A DNA stretch of 64,000 bases, taken from NCBI GenBank assembly GCA_934278995.1, contig CAKQWM010000011.1, positions 1-64,000 on the forward strand, read 5' to 3'. Under the pieces are notes generated by a model. The model saw only the letters and a program-made list of their open reading frames with translations. It did not search any database and was not told where the DNA came from. Positions 18,467 through 27,290 of this stretch are shown here, piece by piece (positions within the stretch are counted from its first letter, which is position 1; every line of letters begins with the position of its first letter). Both the position numbers and the translations under genes were made by a program. This DNA is from an uncultured Clostridia bacterium. Lineage in GTDB: Bacteria > Bacillota > Clostridia > Christensenellales > Borkfalkiaceae.

Positions 18467-18940
18467 ATGATAAAAATCAACGTCTTAGCGGTCGGTAAAA
18501 TCAAAGAAAAGTATTTTCTCGACGGCATAAACGAATATTTAAAAAGGCTTCATAGATACGCGCAGGTTACGGTTTCGGAGGTTTCTGACGAAACTTATAT
18601 CGAACCCGAAACGCCTGCGGAATTAAATAAAATTTTAAACGCCGAAGCCGAAAGTATAATTAAAAAACTCAGAGGCAAAACGATTTGTCTTTGCGTAGAA
18701 GGCGAAAAATTGTCGAGCGAAAAGTTTGCGTCGCTGATAAAGAATTACGTTTCGGAAGGGAGCGAGATAACTTTCGTTATAGGCGGCTCTTACGGGCTGT
18801 CTGAAAAAGTGAAAAAACTCGCCTCAAAAAAGATATCTTTTTCGGAAATGACCTTTCCCCACGCTATGGCAAGGCTTATGCTGACCGAACAAATATATCG
18901 CGCTTTTATGATTATGAATAATTCAACATACCACAAATGA
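18467..18940 (+). CDS. rlmH: 23S rRNA pseudouridine-1915 methyltransferase RlmH
   Basis: RlmH methylates pseudouridine 1915 in helix 69 of 23S rRNA on the assembled ribosome. The 157-residue SPOUT-fold protein has the FVIGGSYGLSEKV knot region and the C-terminal FPHAMARLMLTEQIYRAFMI signature, and ends YHK as usual. It is coupled to tadA through an ATGA overlap. Confidence 0.97.
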   Translation: MIKINVLAVGKIKEKYFLDGINEYLKRLHRYAQVTVSEVSDETYIEPETPAELNKILNAEAESIIKKLRGKTICLCVEGEKLSSEKFASLIKNYVSEGSEITFVIGGSYGLSEKVKKLASKKISFSEMTFPHAMARLMLTEQIYRAFMIMNNSTYHK

Positions 18941-19380
18941 ACGTAAAATTTATGAAGGCGGCGCTACTCGAAGCCGAAAAAGCAAAAAACGAAGGCGAAG
19001 TCCCCGTGGGCGCGGTTATCGTTCTGAACGATAAAATCATAGCGCGCGCTCATAATAAACGAGAACAAAAACAAGTCGCTACTTACCACGCGGAAATTCT
19101 TGCAATCGAAAAGGCTTGCAAAAAATTAAAAAGTTGGCGTCTTGACGAATGTGAACTTTACGTTACGCTGGAGCCTTGCATTATGTGCGCGGGCGCCATA
19201 GTCAACTCAAGACTTAAAAAAGTATATTACGGCGCAAAGGAACCCAAAGGCGGCGCCTGCGAAAGCAGATTCAATCTTTTGTCGGCAGGCGTTTTAAACT
19301 GGCAGACCGATTTTGAAGGCGGAATTTCGGAAAAACAATGTTCCGACCTTTTAACCGGGTTTTTTAAAAGCAGACGGTAA
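18937..19380 (+). CDS. tadA: tRNA adenosine(34) deaminase TadA
   Basis: TadA converts A34 to inosine in tRNA-Arg(ACG), allowing wobble decoding. The zinc site is visible as HAEI and PCIMCAGAI, with the catalytic Glu in the first. The 147-residue length is normal. Its start overlaps the rlmH stop by four bases. Confidence 0.95.
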   Translation: MNVKFMKAALLEAEKAKNEGEVPVGAVIVLNDKIIARAHNKREQKQVATYHAEILAIEKACKKLKSWRLDECELYVTLEPCIMCAGAIVNSRLKKVYYGAKEPKGGACESRFNLLSAGVLNWQTDFEGGISEKQCSDLLTGFFKSRR

Positions 19381-19461
19381 AAAAACAGACGATTTTTCTT
19401 AAGGTAAAAGAAAAACGACGCAAAATTATTTTAAAAAATCGTCAAAGTCCGTCAAGCCCGT

Positions 19462-19490
19462 TTGACTTAAATCGTGTTTTACATTATCAT
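19462..19490 (+). promoter_or_regulatory. Probable prs promoter
   Basis: TTGACT, a 17-base spacer and TATCAT, about 105 bases upstream of the prs start. The same two hexamers and spacing occur before purB. Confidence 0.6.
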
Positions 19491-19594
19491 ATAAGCATAA
19501 AGAATATACAACGTAGCCGACGGGTAAAAAGCGGCGGCAAAATTCTTCTTGGCATCGAAATAATTTTTTAGGCGTTAAGCCGTGAGGAGTATAA

Positions 19595-20548
19595 ATGATT
19601 ACACATAGCACGGAGTTGATACTGTTCAGCGGTAATTCTAACAGACCTTTGGCTGAAGCCATCGCCAAAGAACTCGGTTCTAAACTTTGGGACGTTGAAG
19701 TAGGCCATTTTTCGGACGGAGAAACAAGCGTTCATATTACGAGCAGTATTCGCGGTAGAGACGTTTTCATAATTCAATCAACTTCCTATCCCGTAAACGA
19801 GAACCTTATGGAACTTTTGGTTATGATAGACGCCGCCAGAAGGGCTTCGGCGGGGCGTATAACCGCGGTTATTCCTTATTTCGGTTATGCAAGACAAGAC
19901 AGAAAAGCCAAACCGCGTGATCCTATTACCGCAAAACTCGTTGCCGATATAATAACTTCGGCAGGCGCGGACAGGCTGCTCAGTATCGATCTTCACGCGC
20001 CGCAGATTCAAGGGTTTTTCGATATTCCCGTAGATCATCTGGTCGGAAACCCCATTTTGTGCAAACACTTTGAAAAATTTATAAACGACGACAACTTTGT
20101 GGTCGTATCCCCGGATATAGGCAGCGTAGGAAGAGCCAGAAACGTTGCGACGAAGTTAAACGTTCCCATGGCGATTATAGATAAGCGTCGTCCGAAAGCA
20201 AATCAGGTCGAAATTTTGAACATCATCGGCGACGTAAAAGGCAAAACCTGCCTTTTGGTTGACGATATGGTCGATACCGCGGGTACTTTGTGTTTCGGCG
20301 CGGAAGCGTTGCACAACGCAGGCGTCGAAAAAATTTACGCTTGTTGTACCCATCCCGTTTTAAGCGGACCCGCTATCGAAAGGATAAAAAATTCCTATAT
20401 AGATAAACTCGTCGTATTAGATACGATCGAACTACCCGAGGAAAAAAGAATAGATAAAATAGAAGTTTTGACGGTTGCGCCGTTATTAGCGAGAGCGATT
20501 AAGTTCGTTTTCTCCGATATGAAGATGTCGGAAATTTATCAAAGTTAA
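19595..20548 (+). CDS. prs: Ribose-phosphate pyrophosphokinase (PRPP synthetase)
   Basis: Makes PRPP from ribose-5-phosphate and ATP for purine, pyrimidine, histidine and tryptophan synthesis. The 317-residue protein has VGHFSDGE, YFGYARQDRKAKPRDPI, the LSIDLHAPQIQGFF signature and the PRPP loop LVDDMVDTAGTL. The length is normal. The ATG follows GTGAGGAG. Pth begins one base after its stop codon. Confidence 0.98.
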   Translation: MITHSTELILFSGNSNRPLAEAIAKELGSKLWDVEVGHFSDGETSVHITSSIRGRDVFIIQSTSYPVNENLMELLVMIDAARRASAGRITAVIPYFGYARQDRKAKPRDPITAKLVADIITSAGADRLLSIDLHAPQIQGFFDIPVDHLVGNPILCKHFEKFINDDNFVVVSPDIGSVGRARNVATKLNVPMAIIDKRRPKANQVEILNIIGDVKGKTCLLVDDMVDTAGTLCFGAEALHNAGVEKIYACCTHPVLSGPAIERIKNSYIDKLVVLDTIELPEEKRIDKIEVLTVAPLLARAIKFVFSDMKMSEIYQS

Positions 20549-20549
20549 A

Positions 20550-21122
20550 ATGAAGGTTATTGTAGGGCTCGGTAATCCCGAAAAAAAATACGATAATACC
20601 TATCATAATTTGGGCTTTATCGTGGCGGATAACGTAGCGAAGCGATTTTCGCTCGAATATAAACTTAATTCCTCGCTTAAATGCGCCGTAGCGAAAGGAA
20701 GCGTACGCGGCGAAACCTTTCTGGTGGTAAAACCCACTACTTATATGAATTTAAGCGGTGAATGCGTTAAACGCGTAGTCGATTATTTTGACGTCGAATT
20801 AAACGACCTTCTGGTTATTTACGACGATATCGACGTGGAAAAAGGCAATATAAAATATCGTCCGCACGGGTCTTCGGGGACGCATAACGGTATGCGCAAC
20901 ATAACGCTTTTGCTCGGTTCCGACGCTTTTAAAAGGTTACGTATCGGCACTAAGCCCGAAAACGACGTTATTTCTCTTGCCGATTACGTTTTGTCTAAAA
21001 TACCCGAAAACGAGTACGACGGCTTTAACGCGGTTATAGCAAAAGCAGGGGATTTGATCGTCGATTTTATAAACGGAAAATCCGACGACGATCTTATGCA
21101 AACTTATAATAAGAAAAACTGA
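20550..21122 (+). CDS. pth: Peptidyl-tRNA hydrolase
   Basis: Recycles tRNA from peptidyl-tRNA that falls off stalled ribosomes. The 190 residues show VGLGNPEKKYDNTYHNLGF with the catalytic His, KPTTYMNLSGE, and YDDIDVEKG followed by GSSGTHNGMRNI. The Arg in the loop before HNLGF is replaced by Tyr-His. It is tightly linked to prs and precedes mfd, the usual order in Firmicutes. Confidence 0.96.
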   Translation: MKVIVGLGNPEKKYDNTYHNLGFIVADNVAKRFSLEYKLNSSLKCAVAKGSVRGETFLVVKPTTYMNLSGECVKRVVDYFDVELNDLLVIYDDIDVEKGNIKYRPHGSSGTHNGMRNITLLLGSDAFKRLRIGTKPENDVISLADYVLSKIPENEYDGFNAVIAKAGDLIVDFINGKSDDDLMQTYNKKN

Positions 21123-21149
21123 AAAACCTTGCTATAAGTCGATTAACAC
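21123..21149 (-). repeat. 27-nt dispersed motif between pth and mfd
   Basis: On the minus strand: TTAATCGACTTATAG then CAAGGTTTTT. A partial second ACTTATAGAC core follows on the plus strand at about 21151. Confidence 0.7.
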
Positions 21150-21226
21150 AACTTATAGACGTAAATTATATAAAATTCATCGGCTTTAGAATACGCCGTC
21201 GATTGTTTTTTGTTTTTCGGCTCGAT

Positions 21227-24200
21227 ATGCTCAATAAAAACATACAACCAAAATTCAACGAAGATTTGCTTAATCTTTACAGCGATACCCGCAGTGGACT
21301 TTCCACTGCGGTATTTGGCGTTACCGTATCCGCCGCGACGTACCTTACTTCCATGCTCGACGGAAGGGTTCTTGTTTTGTGTAAGGATGCGGTAACCGCT
21401 AAAAATTACGCGGAAGAACTTAACTCTTATACCGGCGAAAAATCCGTATATCTGCCCCCGAAAGACGACGTTTTGTTATATAAAAAATATTTCAACAAAG
21501 ACAGTTTATACGCGCGTATTTCGGCGATTTATCAAATAATATCGGGCGCGCGGTTCGTTACGGCAACGCCGGAAAGTTTAATGCAACCCTTTCCGAAAAA
21601 CATCGAAGCCGTCAAAATATCGGTCGCGTCGGAGTGTCCGCAGGATACCCTGATTAAAAAAATGGTAGAATTCGGTTATAAACGCGTCGAGTTTGCCGAA
21701 AACAAAGGCGAATTTGCGTTAAGAGGGGATATATTTGAAATATTCCCCGTAAACTCCGAAGATGCTTACAGGTGCGACTTTTTCGGTGATGAAATCGAAA
21801 ATATAAGAGTTCTCGATACCGTAAACCACGTCGGGGGGGAGGAGGCAAGAACCTTCTTTATTTTGCCCGCGATAGATTTTAAAATAGAAAAAAGCGAAGT
21901 TAACGGGCTTATAGACAGGCTTTCATCTTCATTTAAAAAGTTGAAAACGCTCAGACAGACGGCTAAGGCAAGACAAATCACGGGGGAATTGAAAGATTTG
22001 CTGGAAAACGAAAATTTTTCCGATTCTTCGCTTTCTTATCTTTATCCGTTGCTTTCTTCTACGACTTACGATTTTTTATCGTTTCTTGGCGACGTAACTA
22101 TAGTTTACATCGAACCGAAAATGATAGCCGACACGGTAGGCGGCATTACCCGCGAACACACGGAAAGGGTTCTTGGCTTGTCGGAAGCGGGCGAGGCTCT
22201 TGACTTTACCGCAAAACAGTTGATGTCGCCCGAAGATTTTTACGCTTTGTTAAAATTGAAAAAGGGCGTTGCGTTTCAGAACATTACGACAGTAACTTCG
22301 TTTTTTAAACCGAATAAGACGATACGGCTTAAACTTACGCCCGTATCGAAATACGCTTCTAAGCCCGAGGACTTGTACGCGGACGTAAGTAACTGGCAAA
22401 AATCGGGCTATAGGTCGATTATCGCCGTCGGCAACGCCGAAAGAGCCGACAGACTTAAAGATTCTTTATACTCAAACGGGATTTTGTCGGTAATAACGAA
22501 TACCCCTGAAGATACGCCGGGTGTTTATCTCGTACCCGTTTTTATAAACACGGGATTTATCCTGCACGACGAAAAACTCGTCGTCATAGGGACTTGCGAC
22601 GTTTTTTTAAGCGGCGTTAAGGAAAAGAAAATCATCCGCAGAAGAAAAGATACTTTCAGCGCGCCCGTCCCCGGTGATTTTGCCGTCCACGAAACCCACG
22701 GCATAGGCATCGTGAGAGGCACAGAAAGAATTTCCACTACCGAAAGCACGAAAGATTACGTTGCCATAGAGTATGCCGGCGGAGATTTTTTATACGTCCC
22801 CGTGGAGCAACTCGACAAACTAACCAAGTATCTCGGCGGAGAAAAGGCTCCTCATCTCAATAAAATCGGAGGAGCGGAATTTGATAAGATAAAGCAACGT
22901 GCGAGAGAATCTATTTCCCGCATGACCATAAACCTTAAAAAACTTTACCGCGAAAGAGCGGAAAAGAAAGGTTTCGCGTTTTCCCCGGATAACGATATGA
23001 CGAAAGAATTCGACGACGCTTTTGAATACGACCTGACCGAAGATCAGGCGCAGTCGGTCGCCGAAATCAAAAAAGATATGGAAAGCGATAAAATTATGGA
23101 TCGCCTGTTAATGGGCGACGTAGGGTTCGGCAAAACCGAAGTCGCTTTCAGGGCGGCGTTTAAAGCCGTTCTCGACGGAAAACAGGTCGCAATAATGACG
23201 CCGACCACCATACTTTGCGAACAGCATTATCGCACCGCGACTGAAAGATTCAAAGGTTTCGGAATAAAAATAGCCGTTTTAAACAGATTCGTTTCGGGCG
23301 CGAAGATAAAAGAATATTTAAAAGGCATCGCGTCGGGAGATTATAATCTGATAATAGGTACCCACAGACTCCTCGGCAAAGACGTATGTTTTCACGATCT
23401 CGGCTTGCTTGTTCTTGACGAAGAACAATGCTTCGGCGTGGAAGCGAAAGAAAAATTACGTTCTTTAAAAAGCAGTGTCGATACACTCACCATGACGGCT
23501 ACGCCTATACCGCGTACGCTTCACATGTCCCTTTCGGGAATACGCGGAATGAGCCTCATCAACACCCCGCCGGTAAAAAGAATCCCCGTACAGACATACG
23601 TACTTGAAGAAAGCGACGCTTTAATAAAAGACGCTGTTTTAAAGGAAATTTCCCGAGGGGGGCAAACCTTTATTTTGTATAACCGTGTTGAAACGATAAA
23701 TGCGTTTTACGGGCATATAGCCTCACTTTTACCCGAAGCAAGAATAGTTGTTTGTCACGGGCAAATGGAAAAAAAGACGCTCGAAAACAACATTATGGCG
23801 TTTTATAACGGTAAGTACGACGTTCTTATCTGCACCACGATTATAGAAAACGGAATAGATTTACCCAACGCAAACACTCTTATCGTAATAGACGCCGATA
23901 AATTCGGTTTGTTTACCCTTTATCAATTGAAAGGCAGGGTGGGAAGAAGCGACAAAATGGCGCACGCCTATTTCACCTTCAAACCGGATAAAGTAATAGG
24001 AGAGTCGGCTTACAAACGCCTTTCCGCGCTCATTGAATATAACGAACTCGGAAGCGGTTATAAAATTGCAATGAGAGACCTCGAAATAAGAGGAGCGGGT
24101 AACGTCCTCGGAAAAGAACAGCACGGGCATATGGATAAAATCGGATACGAACTGTACTCGAAGTTACTCAAAGAGCAACTCGGCGAGGTAACGAAAGATT

Positions 24201-24658
24201 ACGAAACCGAACTCGACGTACGCCTCGACGCGTTTATCCCGAACGATTATATTTCCGTTTCGCAAACGAGAATGGACGTTTATAAACAAATTGCCGAAAT
24301 TACGGGCGACGAGGACAAAGAAAAAGTTAAAAAAGAAATTTTTGAAATATACGGAAATCTTCCTTCAGAAGTGGAAAATCTTCTCTCGGTTGCCGAACTT
24401 AAATATCTTGCCCGCGATATCGGCGCCGTAAAAGTTTCCGTTACAAAAGAAAACGCCGCGCTGACGTTAAAAGACCTTAACGTTTTCGAGGGCGGAGGCG
24501 TAAACGCCGCTTTGGATAAATTTAAAAACTCGGCTGTGCTTTCCTTTGACGTAAACCCCGTCGTAACGCTGAAAGAGAAGGTTTCGGGCGCGGAATACTA
24601 TCTCGAACTTGCTTTGTCTTTCGTGAAATGCGTTAAAGCAAACCAAAAAAACGATTAG
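21227..24658 (+). CDS. mfd: Transcription-repair coupling factor Mfd
   Basis: Mfd is a DNA translocase that removes RNA polymerase stalled at lesions and recruits UvrAB. The ~1143-residue protein has the N-terminal UvrB-like region, the RNA-polymerase-interacting domain (DFAVHETHGIGI), helicase motifs LLMGDVGFGKTEVAFRAA, DEEQ, TATPIPRT and KGRVGRS, and the C-terminal domain. An earlier TTG at 21203 is possible; neither start has a clear SD. Its TAG stop is the tip of a truncated MITE-like element. Two copies of the dispersed motif (21899 and 22398) lie inside the gene. Confidence 0.97.
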   Translation: MLNKNIQPKFNEDLLNLYSDTRSGLSTAVFGVTVSAATYLTSMLDGRVLVLCKDAVTAKNYAEELNSYTGEKSVYLPPKDDVLLYKKYFNKDSLYARISAIYQIISGARFVTATPESLMQPFPKNIEAVKISVASECPQDTLIKKMVEFGYKRVEFAENKGEFALRGDIFEIFPVNSEDAYRCDFFGDEIENIRVLDTVNHVGGEEARTFFILPAIDFKIEKSEVNGLIDRLSSSFKKLKTLRQTAKARQITGELKDLLENENFSDSSLSYLYPLLSSTTYDFLSFLGDVTIVYIEPKMIADTVGGITREHTERVLGLSEAGEALDFTAKQLMSPEDFYALLKLKKGVAFQNITTVTSFFKPNKTIRLKLTPVSKYASKPEDLYADVSNWQKSGYRSIIAVGNAERADRLKDSLYSNGILSVITNTPEDTPGVYLVPVFINTGFILHDEKLVVIGTCDVFLSGVKEKKIIRRRKDTFSAPVPGDFAVHETHGIGIVRGTERISTTESTKDYVAIEYAGGDFLYVPVEQLDKLTKYLGGEKAPHLNKIGGAEFDKIKQRARESISRMTINLKKLYRERAEKKGFAFSPDNDMTKEFDDAFEYDLTEDQAQSVAEIKKDMESDKIMDRLLMGDVGFGKTEVAFRAAFKAVLDGKQVAIMTPTTILCEQHYRTATERFKGFGIKIAVLNRFVSGAKIKEYLKGIASGDYNLIIGTHRLLGKDVCFHDLGLLVLDEEQCFGVEAKEKLRSLKSSVDTLTMTATPIPRTLHMSLSGIRGMSLINTPPVKRIPVQTYVLEESDALIKDAVLKEISRGGQTFILYNRVETINAFYGHIASLLPEARIVVCHGQMEKKTLENNIMAFYNGKYDVLICTTIIENGIDLPNANTLIVIDADKFGLFTLYQLKGRVGRSDKMAHAYFTFKPDKVIGESAYKRLSALIEYNELGSGYKIAMRDLEIRGAGNVLGKEQHGHMDKIGYELYSKLLKEQLGEVTKDYETELDVRLDAFIPNDYISVSQTRMDVYKQIAEITGDEDKEKVKKEIFEIYGNLPSEVENLLSVAELKYLARDIGAVKVSVTKENAALTLKDLNVFEGGGVNAALDKFKNSAVLSFDVNPVVTLKEKVSGAEYYLELALSFVKCVKANQKND
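21899..21925 (+). repeat. 27-nt dispersed motif inside mfd (weaker)
   Basis: GTTAACGGGCTTATAG then ACAGGCTTTC. Confidence 0.5.
22398..22423 (-). repeat. 27-nt dispersed motif inside mfd
   Basis: On the minus strand: GATAATCGACCTATAG then CCCGATTTTT. The sense strand encodes SGYRSIIA. Confidence 0.75.
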
Positions 24659-24735
24659 GGCTTCCAATCATTATCGCTAACTATTTTTGCGGGAATAAAT
24701 CGGTTTTTGCCGTGTTAAACTCCCGTAGCGTACAT
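24656..24735. mobile_element. Truncated left end of a MITE-like element (copy 3)
   Basis: Matches 18133-18212 closely from the TAGGGCTTCC tip for about 80 bases and then diverges. No right end follows, so this is a remnant. Its first three bases are the mfd stop codon. Confidence 0.75.
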
Positions 24736-24829
24736 TAGCGTTGAATTTGTTCCGACCGCTTTCGCGCGCGTTTAATTAAAAATAATTGTAAAATAAATAC
24801 GAATAGGCAAAAAAATTACTCAAAAAACC

Positions 24830-24858
24830 TTGATTTACTCGCTGTAATTTAGTATAAT
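24830..24858 (+). promoter_or_regulatory. Promoter of the foldase gene
   Basis: TTGATT, a 17-base spacer and TATAAT, about 110 bases upstream of the start codon. Confidence 0.75.
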
Positions 24859-24968
24859 AGACGAGTACAGGCGAAATTCGGCTCGTTTTTGCCGACCGCC
24901 CGAGGAAATTTATAAATAATAACCGTCGTTTTTTGTCTTACGGCAAAACTTCGACGCAGGAGAGTTTT

Positions 24969-27065
24969 ATGAAGAAACTTATTGCAAAAATCGTAACGTT
25001 AATCCTTTCGGTAAGCATCGTTTTATCGATGTTCGTCGCATGCGATTGGGTTACGACCGTAGTTGACAGAGATATGGATCAGGTAGTCGCTACCGTTAAT
25101 ATTTCCAAAAACACCGCGGACAGCGAACTTAAAGGCAAATTGAACGACGACAAGATTTATAAAAGAGATCTCGTTGCCGGCTATATGTCTTACGGTTATC
25201 AATACGTAACTTCGCAAGGTTACACTCAAAGCAAGGCGTATAAACTCGTTTTCGACAACCTTGTTTCAAACAAAGTCATAACTCAGATTGCAAGATACGA
25301 ATTAGCAAAGGCGAATTCCGCCGTTACGTTGAAGTATGACGTTAATCCCGAACATACCGGTCTTGACGCCGACTACGTAAAGCATCTTAAAACCTATCTT
25401 TCCGAATACGAATACGCAAACGCTCTTTATCTTGTGAGAAGTTCAGTCAACTCCATGGTTAAAACTTTTATGGAAGCCGACGACAAATCTGACGAAAAGG
25501 AAGACGAAACCTTTACCGCTCGTACCGTGCCTACCAAGGATAAGGACACGGATACCGATGAAGAAGCGTTAAGGAAAAGAAAGGCTACCGCGTACGAAAT
25601 CAAAGTAGTCGAAGCCGCTTTGGAATACGACGAAGCCGAAACCGTTCCCGAAGAGTTTGAAACTCTTAAAAGTTCCGAACCCTCCGTTTACGATCTTAAC
25701 ATGTATCTGTACAAAAACTATAAGATCGATTTTTCGTCTTCGAGGGCAAGAAAACAGGGCGCAAGCAAACTTTTCGATTATCTTGAAAAGAACGGTCTTA
25801 ACAAAGTAGGCGACAAATGGGCGACGAAGGAATCTTTAAGAAAGTCCGACAAAGAAAAATATTACGATTTTAACAATCCCGAAAAGGCTTTCAACAGCAC
25901 CTACTTCGAATATTTGCTTATCTCCCGTCTTGAAAGCGCGCTTATCGGTAAGTACGAAACTTCTCTGGTGGATAGCATCGAAAAAGAAGAATTAAGCAAC
26001 GACGGCTTGTGGGAACAATATCAGGTCGAATACGCCACTCAGGAAGCATTGTACAGAAACGACGTAACTTCTTACGAAACGGCTTTATCCAACGCTTCCG
26101 ACACTTCTTTCGTTTTATACACTCCTTACGAAGGTTCTTACGGTTACGTAACCAACCTTTTGATAGGGTTTTCCGAAGAACAGACTCAACTTTTGAACGA
26201 CTATTCTTCTAAAAAAGGCGTTAAAGAAGAAGATATCGTCAAGTACAGAGCGGAATTATTAAAGAGTTTGCAGGCGTCCGATCAAAGAACCACTTGGGTA
26301 CAGTCAAACTACGGTAAATATACCGAAAACGCCTCCGGCGCGGGTTCTTTCGCTTTTGACGACGATTACAGAATGTCGTCTTTGGACTCGGTTAAAAACT
26401 TTATAGGTACCGTTAAGGCAAAAGACGTTAAAGGCACCGAAACCGAAGACAGCAACGGCGTTAAAAAAGGCGCTTGGTCGTATTCCGAAATCACTCCCGA
26501 AAAGATCGGTTTCGAGACTTTCTATAATACTTACGTTAAAGAACTTTTAGGCGACGCCAAGTACTTTGAAAACGGCGAGGCTTTCGGTAAAGTTACCGGA
26601 TACTCCGAAGAACTTTACAAAAAGTTTAACGATTTATTATTCGCTTTCAGCACCGACACGGGCTGTCTGAACAAAAAATACGGTTATTTGTATTCGGCGT
26701 TTACGTCCGGTACTCAGTACGTCAAAGAATTTGCGGCGGCGGCTAAAAAGGTCGTACAAGAAGGCGTAGGCGCTTATACTATCGTTGCGACGCAGTACGG
26801 CTATCACGTTATTATGTGTACCGAGATAGTTAAAGCCCCTTACACCGTTGACGAAGCGGGTAAAACCAAATTTACTTCGGAATTAGAAACGAAAGGCACT
26901 TTGGCTTACAATTACAGAGAGGTTAAAAAGAACGCCGTAGTAAGCGCCGAAATCAAGAAATTCGTTGAAAAGAAGATCAATCCTTACGTTACCGACGACG
27001 ACGCGCAATACGCCGTTACCCGCAACGATAAGGTGTATAAACAACTCGTTACCGAAGAAGAATAA
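24969..27065 (+). CDS. PrsA/SurA-like foldase lipoprotein
   Basis: A 698-residue exported lipoprotein: signal segment at about residues 4-20 and a lipobox before Cys at LSMFVACDW. The N-terminal part resembles SurA/PrsA chaperone helices (a ...KDLVAGYMSYGYQYVTSQGY-like stretch). Near the C-terminus, GVGAYTIVATQYGYHVIMCTEIV resembles the end of a parvulin-type peptidyl-prolyl isomerase domain. The rest is long, helical and charged, and much larger than typical PrsA (~290 residues). It probably helps fold secreted proteins. The ATG at 24969 has a good AGGAG SD; an upstream TTG-initiated frame is unlikely. Confidence 0.75.
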   Translation: MKKLIAKIVTLILSVSIVLSMFVACDWVTTVVDRDMDQVVATVNISKNTADSELKGKLNDDKIYKRDLVAGYMSYGYQYVTSQGYTQSKAYKLVFDNLVSNKVITQIARYELAKANSAVTLKYDVNPEHTGLDADYVKHLKTYLSEYEYANALYLVRSSVNSMVKTFMEADDKSDEKEDETFTARTVPTKDKDTDTDEEALRKRKATAYEIKVVEAALEYDEAETVPEEFETLKSSEPSVYDLNMYLYKNYKIDFSSSRARKQGASKLFDYLEKNGLNKVGDKWATKESLRKSDKEKYYDFNNPEKAFNSTYFEYLLISRLESALIGKYETSLVDSIEKEELSNDGLWEQYQVEYATQEALYRNDVTSYETALSNASDTSFVLYTPYEGSYGYVTNLLIGFSEEQTQLLNDYSSKKGVKEEDIVKYRAELLKSLQASDQRTTWVQSNYGKYTENASGAGSFAFDDDYRMSSLDSVKNFIGTVKAKDVKGTETEDSNGVKKGAWSYSEITPEKIGFETFYNTYVKELLGDAKYFENGEAFGKVTGYSEELYKKFNDLLFAFSTDTGCLNKKYGYLYSAFTSGTQYVKEFAAAAKKVVQEGVGAYTIVATQYGYHVIMCTEIVKAPYTVDEAGKTKFTSELETKGTLAYNYREVKKNAVVSAEIKKFVEKKINPYVTDDDAQYAVTRNDKVYKQLVTEEE

Positions 27066-27106
27066 TTTTCGGTTTCCGTAAATTTCAGCGATTAAAAAAA
27101 GACTTT

Positions 27107-27149
27107 AAAACGACCGTCGCATATCGATATAGCGTGACGGTCGTTTTTC
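27107..27149 (+). terminator. Rho-independent terminator after the foldase gene
   Basis: AAAACGACCGTC pairs with GACGGTCGTTTT, followed by a T-run. Confidence 0.85.
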
Positions 27150-27176
27150 TTATAAATTGAAAAATCGTTTGTTTTT

Positions 27177-27214
27177 AAAAAGCCCTTTGCGATATTTTCA
27201 CGCAAAGGGCTTTT
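27177..27214. terminator. Second, bidirectional terminator
   Basis: AAAAGCCCTTTGCG pairs with CGCAAAGGGCTTTT. It lies between the convergent foldase and leucine-rich-repeat genes. Confidence 0.85.
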
Positions 27215-27290
27215 AACGTTTAACAGAATAGTCGTTTGAGATATTTTTACGAAAAACTATTACTATTTTCGCGCTGATATTCGCTTACAG

